This document shows, piece by piece, positions 1 to 8,800 of a stretch of DNA of 64,000 nucleotides. A model generated the notes under the pieces. The model saw only the letters and a list, made by a program, of their open reading frames with translations, had not been told where the DNA came from and ran no database searches. The stretch's first letter is position 1. Each line of letters begins with the position of its first letter. The translations under genes and the position numbers were made by a program. Source of the stretch: Mactra quadrangularis (lineage: Eukaryota; Mollusca; Bivalvia; Venerida; Mactridae); the NCBI GenBank assembly GCA_025267735.1, contig CM046301.1, positions 61,585,872 to 61,649,871 of the forward strand. The letters run 5' to 3'.

Positions 1-471
1 AAATTATTGAGCAAGATAGTAATTGTAGAGCAAGATAATAATTATCAAAAAGGCCTTAATGGAAAGTAATTATTAATTGCACAATGTATACTCTTTACAA
101 CTATTTCCATATCTTATAATCTTAATGTTCATAAATACTGCTTTGCCTATTTCAGTATATATAGTCACATGGTCTATAGCAACAATTGAGGCAAACAAAA
201 ATTTGTTTTTCACTCACAGATTTCTATTACGAGACCAGCAATTGAATGACATCATATAGTGCATGAAATAACATCTAACTATATTATCCTGAAACATTCC
301 CATTGATCCAATGAGTTTTGATGGTTACCTCTGCTCAAATATATAACAAGTGGATAACAAGGTCATTACAACTCAAAGGCCATTGAAAATATTTCAGGCA
401 AAGAAATGTTATAGTTATTTTATGCAAAATTGAATCTTTCCTATTGTTTTGCTGCGGCAAGACTTTAATGA
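1..471. other. AT-rich sequence left of the DIRS element
   Basis: No exon, RNA gene or repeat structure could be supported here. It is probably intron of the TMEM63 gene, because the first recognised exon (5795) begins with a partial codon and needs an upstream exon. No peptide like the TMEM63 N-terminus was found in any frame. Confidence 0.4.
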
Positions 472-512
472 AAATTCAAAAATTTTATTAAAATTAAAAT
501 TTTATGAATGAA

Positions 513-680
513 GTTATCTTACCAAATTATTGTTTACAATAAGGATTTTCTCTCTCAGTTAAACCAGACTCGCTGGACGCTTTATATCGATATAAACAAA
601 GCGCCCGGATGACACCGATCCGGTGTCATGCGTGTAATCTCCTACATCGTCAGTTTCTATACTGAAGCGTGAGGAGAACC
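513..680. repeat. DIRS left inverted terminal repeat
   Basis: Reverse complement of 5451-5616. The two differ in a short patch near 657-666 and by 2 nt in length. The repeat contains the perfect palindrome TTATATCGATATAA (582-595) and a 9-bp stem ATGACACCG / CGGTGTCAT with a 3-nt loop (609-629). Confidence 0.92.
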
Positions 681-724
681 CAGACACCTTAAACAAAGAA
701 TCTAGGGGTGGTGGTGGGTTAGTT

Positions 725-827
725 ATAATTTGGTAAGATAACTTCATTCATAAAATTTTAATTTTAATAAAATTTTTGAATTTCATTTCATTCTGTTATC
801 TTACCAAATTATTGTTTACAATAAGGA
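725..827. repeat. DIRS internal complementary region (ICR)
   Basis: Positions 725-784 are the reverse complement of the left end of the element (about 472-531). Positions 780-827 are the reverse complement of the right end (about 5584-5631). The two parts meet over a single ATTT (AAAT on the other strand). In the DIRS-1 model this region templates completion of the ends and circularisation. Here it also fixes the element borders, because genomic bases 471 and 5632 do not match the circle junction. Confidence 0.9.
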
Positions 828-998
828 TGATTTCAAAGCAGTACTTACCTACCAAGGAGGTGTCAAGATTCTTTCTTGCTTTGATTCTGTTATCAACTAC
901 TTGGTTGTTCCATACCAACTATGTACATAATCAACCTTTTATGGTTTAATAACAAAGCATGTTAAAAACATATTTACACGTTCAGCAACTTGCTGAGG

Positions 999-3809
999 TT
1001 AATTTTCCTTTAAAACATTACAATTTAAATCACGGAGATAAAACCTGGTAAAGGTTGACTCCGTTGACCAATCTGCAGCATTCATAATGGATTCAACTGA
1101 AGCTCCTCTGTATAAGGCTAAGGAAGGTCCTAAAGCTCTAGTGCTGTGAGCTTTCACTTTTAAAGAATTGTCATTAAGAGTGATTTTTAACACTTGAACA
1201 ATCCAATTTGAAATTGTTTGTGCTGTTACTGGTCTATGTGGTTCATTTAGACTAAGGAAAACTTTAGTTTCATCCTTACCAGATTCTTCAGGTGATTTTC
1301 TAAAACGTTCTGTTGCTTTTAAATAGTAGTATATACACCTTTTAGGGTCCAGTTTCTTGTTTTCTGGATAACTTGGAACAAAGACTAAAGCCTTCCTATG
1401 CGACTGTCTGTCTTGTTTGGCTAGGCCTTGTCTAATAAAAGTAATACCTTTACTTTGAATATTTACATTTCCTTCCCCAATATGGAATGATTGTATATCA
1501 CTGGATCTCCTGAAACAAGTAATAGCAATTATGAAGACAGTCTTTAATGTTAACATTTTCAAAGACACTTTACCAAGTGGTTCAAAAGGTTTCTTTTGTA
1601 ATGCAGATAACACCTTTAATAGATCCCACTCAGGTACTAATTTGACTACTGGGGGTCTAGAATTAAATACACCTTTCAATATTTGAATGATATAAGGATG
1701 TTGGCCAACTTTTTGCCCTTCTATACATGGTAAAACTGCTGATAACATAGAACGGTAACCATTAATTGTACTATATTGCAAACCTTTTTGATATAAATAT
1801 GCAAGGAAATCAGCAATCTGCGTTAAAGTGGCACAGTATGGATCAATTTGTTCTGAACTACACCAGCTACAAAACATTTTGAACTTGTTGGTGTAATCTT
1901 TTTTAGTTCCATTTCTCCATGCTGCCATGAGAAGTTTTCTAGATTTTTCAGAAAATCCAATCTCTTGGAAACGTCTGTTGATAGGAGCCAAGCTGTTAGA
2001 TTGAAAATTTCTGGGTTTGGGTGAACAATCTGTGTTTTGGGCTGTGTCAGGAGGTTTGGACACAGGGGAAGATTGATTGGATTTGCTATGAGGAGTTCCA
2101 ACAGTTCTGGGAACCAATGTCTCCTCTGCCACAGTGGTGCAATCAGTATAATTTGACAATGGTATTGCCGTATATGTCTCAGGACCTTGGGAATCAGACA
2201 CAGAGGTGGGTATGCATATGCAAACATGTTTGTCCACGGTATGCTTAAAGCATCTATTGCAAATGCTTGGTTGCTTGGCATCCAAGAACAGTATATTGGT
2301 GTTTGATGGTTGTGTGGGGATGCAAACAAGTCCATCATTGGACTGCCCCACTTCTGAAACACTTTTTGGACTATGGATTGGTTCAAAGTCCATTCTGTAG
2401 GTAACACTTTGTGTCGACTCAATTGGTCTGCTAAAATATTGTGAATGCCCGATAGATGTACAGCCTTCATAGTTATCTTGTTTTTGATTGCAAACTGCCA
2501 AAGGTTCCAGACTTCCATGCATAGTTTGCTTGATTTGGTCCCCCCTTGTTTGTTTATGTATTGGACTACTGTGGTATTGTCTGATTTTATCAATACTACT
2601 TTCCCCTGAAGGATTGGTGCAAAATGTTCTAAACAAAGATACACAGCTTTCATCTCTAACAGATTGATGTGCATCTTTGCTTGAAATTTGTCCCATGTTC
2701 CTTGATACCAACTGTTCTCCACATGTCCCCCATACATGGTTTTTGAGGCATCTGTGGTGAGGGTAATTTCTCCCACTGGTTGATGTAACGATCGACCCAT
2801 CATAATGTTGGCTGGATTTTGCCACCATTGAAGGTGTTTTACCAGATGTTGTGTAACAGGAATTTCTTTCTCTAGGCTGTGTTTTGTTGGACGCCAAAAA
2901 CTCAGAAGATGTAATTGGATTGGACGCATAAAAAGGCGTGCATGAGGAATGAGTTCTATGCATGAAGCCATTAAGCCTAACAGATGGAGAAAGTCTATTG
3001 CTTTGGGAGTTTTTTGGGTTAAAAGATTCACTGCTAATTGAATCTTTTCCAGCCTCTCTATTGAAGGGAGAACAATTGCTTTGTCTAGTTTGAACCAAGC
3101 TCCTATGTACACTAAACTTTGTTGTGGTATTAAGCTGGATTTTTCCAGGTTTATCACAAAGCCCAATGATAGCATTACTTCTATGCTTTGTTGTAAGTTT
3201 TGGATCAAAAGGTTTTTGACTTGATTCAGGAAAAGCCAATCGTCTAGGTATGATGCTAGTCTGATATTCATTGTTCTTAAATAAGCAGTTACTACACTGC
3301 AAATTTTGGTGAAAACCCGTGGGGCAACTGTTGGACCGTAACACATTGTTTTGAATTGGTAATATTTGTCTTTGAAACAAAACCTCAGATATTTCCTGTG
3401 AGCTGGGAAAATTGGTATATGGAGATATGCATCGCTTAAATCTATCGAAACTGCCCAATCTTTTGGTCTGACTAGATTTATTATTTTTGTCAGAGTGTCC
3501 ATTTTGAAATGCTTTTTTACTAAATACTTGTTTAATGGTCTTAGATTTATAACGGGTCTCATTTTGCCATTTTTCTTTTTTACTAGAAAAAAGGTACTGT
3601 AAAAACCTTGATGAATTTGGTTCAAAGGAACTTCTTCTATAGCGTTTTTTGCTAAAAGAGAATCTATTTCTTCCAAAATTGAAGATTCTTGAACATGTGG
3701 AACCCTTGTTTTCACAATTCCTGAAAAATTTGGTATTTGGCTGAATTCCATTTTGTAGCCTTCTTTTATGATTGACAAGACCCACTGATCTGTGGTAATT
3801 TTCTCCCAT
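999..3809 (-). CDS. DIRS tyrosine recombinase (overlapping frame)
   Basis: This is a 936-codon open frame. The recognisable domain is the last ~310 residues (about 1930-999). It has an N-terminal core-binding-like part (SRKLLMAAWRNGTKKDYTNK), then the catalytic part with the expected R-H-R-Y set: Arg at ~767/768 (CFRRSSD), His888 and Arg891 (HSTR), and Tyr924 (FTRFYLRDL). This enzyme integrates the circular DNA copy. The first ~620 codons lie antiparallel to nothing but overlap the RT frame in another phase. That part is Ser/Asn/Lys-rich and resembles no family, so the true start is unknown; the protein may be made from a spliced or internally initiated message, or by a frame change after RT. 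Confidence 0.85.
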   Translation of the reverse strand: MGENYHRSVGLVNHKRRLQNGIQPNTKFFRNCENKGSTCSRIFNFGRNRFSFSKKRYRRSSFEPNSSRFLQYLFSSKKEKWQNETRYKSKTIKQVFSKKAFQNGHSDKNNKSSQTKRLGSFDRFKRCISPYTNFPSSQEISEVLFQRQILPIQNNVLRSNSCPTGFHQNLQCSNCLFKNNEYQTSIIPRRLAFPESSQKPFDPKLTTKHRSNAIIGLCDKPGKIQLNTTTKFSVHRSLVQTRQSNCSPFNREAGKDSISSESFNPKNSQSNRLSPSVRLNGFMHRTHSSCTPFYASNPITSSEFLASNKTQPRERNSCYTTSGKTPSMVAKSSQHYDGSIVTSTSGRNYPHHRCLKNHVWGTCGEQLVSRNMGQISSKDAHQSVRDESCVSLFRTFCTNPSGESSIDKIRQYHSSPIHKQTRGDQIKQTMHGSLEPLAVCNQKQDNYEGCTSIGHSQYFSRPIESTQSVTYRMDFEPIHSPKSVSEVGQSNDGLVCIPTQPSNTNILFLDAKQPSICNRCFKHTVDKHVCICIPTSVSDSQGPETYTAIPLSNYTDCTTVAEETLVPRTVGTPHSKSNQSSPVSKPPDTAQNTDCSPKPRNFQSNSLAPINRRFQEIGFSEKSRKLLMAAWRNGTKKDYTNKFKMFCSWCSSEQIDPYCATLTQIADFLAYLYQKGLQYSTINGYRSMLSAVLPCIEGQKVGQHPYIIQILKGVFNSRPPVVKLVPEWDLLKVLSALQKKPFEPLGKVSLKMLTLKTVFIIAITCFRRSSDIQSFHIGEGNVNIQSKGITFIRQGLAKQDRQSHRKALVFVPSYPENKKLDPKRCIYYYLKATERFRKSPEESGKDETKVFLSLNEPHRPVTAQTISNWIVQVLKITLNDNSLKVKAHSTRALGPSLALYRGASVESIMNAADWSTESTFTRFYLRDLNCNVLKEN

Positions 3810-3961
3810 GCTGACAGGAAATATTTGAGTCTTCCTCCGACTGGATAATGGGGAAGAAGAGATAAAGTTTGACTTACTAAATTGTCATTGTTTCTTGGGT
3901 ATCCGAAAGGAAGGAGGCTTGTTCTCCACATCTTTCTTCTCAGTTCTATTATATGAATCAT
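1823..3961 (-). CDS. DIRS reverse transcriptase / RNase H
   Basis: 712 residues. The RT domain occupies about residues 95-300, with FLVKKKNGKMRPVINLRPLN, then SIDLSDAYLHIPI (172-184, first catalytic Asp) and YLDDW (238-242, catalytic Asp pair). RNase H follows at ~400-515 with acidic residues at Asp404 (LTTDASK), Glu436 (NLLEMKAV), Asp461 (IKSDNTT) and Asp512 (HNILADQLSR). A conserved DIRS/Ngaro-like segment MMDLFASPHNHQTP lies near 542. There is no aspartic protease or DDE integrase, as expected for DIRS elements. The frame overlaps the end of the gag-like frame by 77 nt and runs 141 nt past the probable start of the recombinase domain. All motifs look intact. Confidence 0.93.
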   Translation of the reverse strand: MIHIIELRRKMWRTSLLPFGYPRNNDNLVSQTLSLLPHYPVGGRLKYFLSAWEKITTDQWVLSIIKEGYKMEFSQIPNFSGIVKTRVPHVQESSILEEIDSLLAKNAIEEVPLNQIHQGFYSTFFLVKKKNGKMRPVINLRPLNKYLVKKHFKMDTLTKIINLVRPKDWAVSIDLSDAYLHIPIFPAHRKYLRFCFKDKYYQFKTMCYGPTVAPRVFTKICSVVTAYLRTMNIRLASYLDDWLFLNQVKNLLIQNLQQSIEVMLSLGFVINLEKSSLIPQQSLVYIGAWFKLDKAIVLPSIERLEKIQLAVNLLTQKTPKAIDFLHLLGLMASCIELIPHARLFMRPIQLHLLSFWRPTKHSLEKEIPVTQHLVKHLQWWQNPANIMMGRSLHQPVGEITLTTDASKTMYGGHVENSWYQGTWDKFQAKMHINLLEMKAVYLCLEHFAPILQGKVVLIKSDNTTVVQYINKQGGTKSSKLCMEVWNLWQFAIKNKITMKAVHLSGIHNILADQLSRHKVLPTEWTLNQSIVQKVFQKWGSPMMDLFASPHNHQTPIYCSWMPSNQAFAIDALSIPWTNMFAYAYPPLCLIPKVLRHIRQYHCQIILIAPLWQRRHWFPELLELLIANPINLPLCPNLLTQPKTQIVHPNPEIFNLTAWLLSTDVSKRLDFLKNLENFSWQHGEMELKKITPTSSKCFVAGVVQNKLIHTVPL

Positions 3962-5357
3962 TTTTCTTGTATCTGAAATTAGACTCTTTTAAATCATTAG
4001 ATTTAGGCCTTGACTTACTATATGTGTCAGTTTTAGCCATTTTGTACTGAGGGGTTGAGAGCCTATTTTCATAACTGTTAGGCAATTTTCTTTTAAAACT
4101 AGGCTTATTAAAAAACTCTGGAACAAGGTCTGATAATTGGTCCTTGTGTTCCTTTCTATCTTTAAGTTTGTCATGTAAGCCAGGTCCAAATACACCCTCA
4201 CTACTTAATGGTAGAAACATAACTTTGGAGGTTATATCTTTCAGAGTTATTAACCCTGAATCTGACAAGGCAGCTTTCCTCCTGATCATGTGATGAAAAG
4301 CCCCTGAACGCCCAGCTTGATCCAGAGCTTTATTAGAAATATCGAACATATCTCTTACATTTTGAACTGCTCTGTCAAGATTTGGTTCTGTATTGTTTAA
4401 ATTATTTAATAGATTGCCTAGACCTTGTTGTAAGTACGCCATAGCTATTATGTTCATTCTTGAAGCCAATTGTCCTTGATAAGCTAGAGTTTCAATTGAT
4501 TTCAAAGGCTGAGTACATAAACTCTTGTTTTTACCCCATGGTTTAAAACTCTTGGGTCCATGTCTTTTAAGAAGCATAGGCTCTAGTAATTCATCAAGTC
4601 CAGGGACTTGTAGAGCTTCAACCGACTTTTGGTTGATAGGGAAACAGCGACGATATTCCTCTTTGTAAGAAGACATACGGTCTGGAGCGTCACAACGCCA
4701 AGATTTTTTGAGGATATCTAACTGGTACGGGTCTAGCACTAGCCCGTTTTCAGACGTTTCTTCCTCATTATGAGCAAAACCAAAAATTTCCCTTAGTTCA
4801 GGTTGCTTAGAAAGTTCAAAATTTCTACTTTTGCCTGACAGAGAATTTGTGCTGGCATTTGAAAAGGAACCTTCAGACTTGTCAGAACAAACTGAACCTG
4901 ACCTGCACAAGTTCCTAACTTCATTCTCACTGGGATGAAGGGACACAATATCAGGGTCTATCCCATTGTTAAGACTAATAAGAGGTCTGTGCCTCCCAGA
5001 GGGAGCACTATTCTCACTTGTAAGAGGTCTGTGCCTCCCCGAAGGAGCACTATCCCCAGTAAAATTGTGATCAGATATCGGCGCGGCCGAACCGCCCGTC
5101 TTCTGAACACTTTCTTTCAAAGAGTCAAGAGACTGAATTATAGCCGAGAGGCTATTGTTCATATTAGTCTCCATCAGAGAAATACGTTTATCCATGCCAG
5201 ATAAACTTAACTTATTCTTAGAAGTAGAGGAAGACTTCGAAACGTTGCGAGTCGGACTCGATGTGATTGTCGTAGCACGTGCTCCCGGACTAGCGCAACG
5301 TTTCGAGGTATTATCTACTTCAATTATAGGAAAAGACGATAAATCGTCGTTCTCCAT
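3885..5357 (-). CDS. DIRS gag-like protein
   Basis: 490 residues starting at the ATG complementary to 5355-5357. It is the first frame in coding order, directly after the right terminal repeat. The N-terminal ~200 residues are Ser-rich and low complexity, with a short duplicated motif SAPSGRHRPL (about residues 107-127). The middle (about 205-400) is more ordered, and the C-terminus is Lys/Arg/Asn-rich and basic, which would suit nucleic-acid binding. No CCHC zinc knuckle is visible. Assignment as gag rests on position in the element. Confidence 0.75.
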   Translation of the reverse strand: MENDDLSSFPIIEVDNTSKRCASPGARATTITSSPTRNVSKSSSTSKNKLSLSGMDKRISLMETNMNNSLSAIIQSLDSLKESVQKTGGSAAPISDHNFTGDSAPSGRHRPLTSENSAPSGRHRPLISLNNGIDPDIVSLHPSENEVRNLCRSGSVCSDKSEGSFSNASTNSLSGKSRNFELSKQPELREIFGFAHNEEETSENGLVLDPYQLDILKKSWRCDAPDRMSSYKEEYRRCFPINQKSVEALQVPGLDELLEPMLLKRHGPKSFKPWGKNKSLCTQPLKSIETLAYQGQLASRMNIIAMAYLQQGLGNLLNNLNNTEPNLDRAVQNVRDMFDISNKALDQAGRSGAFHHMIRRKAALSDSGLITLKDITSKVMFLPLSSEGVFGPGLHDKLKDRKEHKDQLSDLVPEFFNKPSFKRKLPNSYENRLSTPQYKMAKTDTYSKSRPKSNDLKESNFRYKKNDSYNRTEKKDVENKPPSFRIPKKQ

Positions 5358-5450
5358 ATCTTACAATACACAAATTCAACTAATAATTGAAAAAAAAATA
5401 TTCTCAATTTACCTGTGAAGTTGTAAAAACTTCAGACAAAAATCGCGTCT

Positions 5451-5616
5451 GGTTCTCCTCACGCTGAAAGTGAAACTGACGATGTAGGAGATTACACGCA
5501 TGACACCGGATCGGTGTCATCCGGGCGCTTTGTTTATATCGATATAAAGCGTCCAGCGAGTCTGGTTTAACTGAGAGAGAAAATCCTTATTGTAAACAAT
5601 AATTTGGTAAGATAAC
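5451..5616. repeat. DIRS right inverted terminal repeat
   Basis: Reverse complement of 513-680, including the TTATATCGATATAA palindrome and the ATGACACCG / CGGTGTCAT hairpin. It lies upstream of the gag-like start, so it probably carries the promoter. Confidence 0.92.
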
Positions 5617-5794
5617 AGAATGAAATGAAATCAAGTTTGTTTATGTTCAGAAGATAATGTGACTATACCCCATATATATTATTACTTTGTAAGTCTGGAA
5701 CAATGGCTTTATAAATGCTACAGACGACTACAAGTAATTTCATTATTTTATTATATCATTTACATTTTATTATATTATTACCTGTATATTTTAG

Positions 5795-5885
5795 ATGGAC
5801 ATCATTATTCTATGGTGATCATGAAGGTAATAGACATCATGGTTCTATGGAATCATTAGATTCACAAGTTCATGCTCAAGACAGG
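5795..5885 (+). CDS. TMEM63: TMEM63 exon a (first in window)
   Basis: AG before 5795, GTAAGT after 5885. Encodes a cytosolic stretch ending SMESLDSQVHAQDR before TM1. It begins with the last base of a split codon, so at least one more upstream coding exon exists. Confidence 0.75.
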
Positions 5886-8800
5886 GTAAGTCTCAGGGCT
5901 TGACATGATTGCCCGGTTCTAGTAAACATTTGGATCAGGCAAGTGAAATATATTGCAGGTTGTCCAACTTGTTCTGTGTCGAACACTGGTTTTTATATAA
6001 CTAATATTTCCATTATTAACACAGACACAGGGAAACATGTTTCAGACCTATATATGACATGTATTGCAAATTTTGCATCAAGTTAGGCATCTGTAACTCT
6101 TAAGTACAAAGTACAAAGATACAAAATTTTATTTCAAGTTGGAGTATGAAGTAAGAAATAACATTAGCTATGATCAGCTATTGTCCATGTGTTTTAGAGT
6201 GTTTAATCTGGAATTACTGAGAGATGGGGGACTTTGATCTCTTACAAAGCTTTTTGGTTTAATAGTTCTTTCCATAGTATTTTGATGTCTGAAATAGAGT
6301 GACCTTTCCTTGAAAGGTTGACCAGTTTAAAGTGATTGTCTTCAACATGTAAAGAAGTTGTCTGCTTTTTAAGATACAAGATACAAACATTTCTTTAAAG
6401 TTGGAATATTACAAGAAAACAAATAAACTTTAGCTCTGATAAGCTATTATCCGACAAAGCTATAGTCTTAAAAGGGAAAGGTATTGTAATGAGACTTTTT
6501 GTCTCTACATGGATGTAGTGTGCATGGGTCGAATACTGTGAAAGATGAAAGTTATCAAGACGGCACTGAAGTTCAGTATTTTTTCGACATCAATCTTTGC
6601 CTTAACCCACTAGCATAAAGCCTGTGGCAATTGAAAACTGATTTGAGCCAGTGAAAATTACTTGTTTCATAATATAGTCAAGCTAGTTCATAAGTTGCTC
6701 TTTACTATATAGGATGGTAAATTGGGCTAGTGGTTAATAAAATGACTGGACATTAGAACAGGTGCTTTCCAAAGTAAAAACTACTGATTCTGTGAAATTT
6801 TGGAATGTTTTGATTTTGAACATGTTCTATAGATTTGTATTAATTTATAATTTAATGTGTTTTTCTTCTATTGTAGGGATTCTGCTCATGGATTTTGGCC
6901 TTTATTCGTATCAGGTACTGATTATAATGTATTACGGTCATTCCTGACCTATTTATATTGAGCAATATTTATACCCCCGCTTCGAAGAAGAGGGGGGTAT
7001 ACTGTTTTACCCTTGTCAGTGCGTCTGTGTGTCCGTGCGTCCGTTACAAAATTTCCGTTGCAGTTTTCTCAGCAACTATAACATGCAGCAGCCTAATACT
7101 TTGCATATTGCTTCATCCCATAGTCCCATGTGGTGTAAAGCGATTTCATGCTCCTTGCTCATCTACTTCCTGTTTGTCGCATATTTTTAGATTTTTGCGG
7201 GGGTATCACTAGTGAGCATTAGCTCACAGATTTACTTGTTTTTCTTGCTTTTCTAATTGTTTTCTTCATAACTTAAGCATTATTATAAGAAAGTATGCTA
7301 ACCATTAAGTAGACCTCTCATAATATTGCAAACAGCATATACAATGTACATGAAAACTGTGTTAATTAATGTTAATTACATGTAATTACTATTGTTTCTT
7401 CTTGTGTTGATATTCTTAGTAAAATATTAATTATTTTCTACTTCATGAAACACAGAGGTAGATTGTAATATTTTTGCTGGTTACATGATAGGACTCATTT
7501 AGATTGGAAAATTTTATGATTCCTGGTTATGACCTAGGACTTTAATCTATACAACATGAGTGAAACTCTAGAATTCTATAAAAAAAAATTTGTATGTGTT
7601 AATTATCCTCGTCCTTTGATTAGTGTGGGGTCAAGGGCATTCCCATCACCACCTTACAATACAAAACATTTATGTAGTAACATAAATATGTAAAAACAGT
7701 TCAATATACAAACTTCTTTTAGATATACATTATAGACACTATATGTCCCAATCAGGGCTCAAATTAAAGCTCGCATACTTGCAAAATGCAAGTGGATTTT
7801 GAAAATTGCAAGTAACTTTTATTTTAACTCAGAAATTTCTGCGAGTTGAAATGGCTGCAAAAATATTTTTGTCTAAATTAATGAGGCTCAAATAAGCATT
7901 GAAACATTGAAAAAAAATATATGTATGCCATTAAAATTGGAGAAAAATGCAAGCAATCTTCTTCATTTTTGCGTGTTGAAATAAAATCAACTCGCAAAAA
8001 TTTGCAAGTTCAATTTTTTGTTAAATTCAAGCCCTGGACCCAATGTAAATATAAACTGTTGTTACATGTATTGTTTCAGAGATGTTGATATAGTAAAGAA
8101 ATGTGGTCAAGATGCCATGCAGTATATATCATTTCAACGTTATTTACTGTTATATGTTGTCATAGTAACACTATTATCTACAGCTATCATTATTCCTGTT
8201 AACTTTACTGGAAATAATAGTAAGTTATATTTTATACTTAGACTTTTGGCTCAGGTGCCCTTTCAGGGTACTGGATTGTGTTCACAATTTGTAGTTTCAG
8301 CAAATTGAATTGGCTTTCAGCCAGTCTGATGCAAAATCTCATGCAGATTAGTTTGACGATATCATTATAGTGAACTGTTGCAGTCCAAGAAACTAATAGC
8401 ATTCTCAGCATGATTCTATTCTGTTCTGTTCTGTTGTGTGATTGTTTCTAAAAGTTATTTTTAAAAGGTTTAGTTGTGGTGCAATCATAAACATTCTTAT
8501 ATTTGAATCTGCAAACATAGTTTGATTCTGGGCCATGCTCTTTTTGTGAGAGATAAAGTTGATTAGCTCCTGTTAAGAATAAAGTTGTTGACCTCTTATT
8601 CAAGATTCAATGAGTTCTAGCTCTATGAACAAATTGTTTAATGAATATTGTTAGTTTATACTATTTTATTTTAGCTGGATTGTGAAACAAGTTCTTACAA
8701 CTTAGATTTATCACTTTCGAGTCCACTGCCTTGTCCCCCAGTTCTGAGCTAGAAGGATAATGTTTTTTGCTCATGGAAAAGACTGGGTTGGTTTTGGATG

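Larger units (their letters stand above)
472..5631 (-). mobile_element. Complete DIRS-type tyrosine-recombinase retrotransposon
   Basis: The element is 5.16 kb with all genes on the minus strand: a gag-like frame (5357-3885), an RT/RNase H frame (3961-1823) and a tyrosine recombinase frame whose domain ends at 999. It has inverted terminal repeats (513-680 and 5451-5616) and an internal complementary region (725-827) beside the left repeat, downstream of the coding frames, which is the DIRS layout. Ends are set by the internal region: it is the reverse complement of the right end joined to the left end, with AAAT (472-475 and 5628-5631) present once. There is no poly(A) tail and no long target duplication, as expected for integration of a circle by a tyrosine recombinase. 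All frames are open and the two repeats differ only in a short patch, so the insertion looks young. It lies antisense to TMEM63, probably in an intron. Confidence 0.92.

Noticed and set aside
1..470. Missing first TMEM63 exon
   Set aside because: No frame here resembles the TMEM63 N-terminus or TM0, and no splice-site pair fits the required phase.
2021..2400. Plus-strand frames inside the DIRS element
   Set aside because: Antisense shadows of the RT and recombinase frames.
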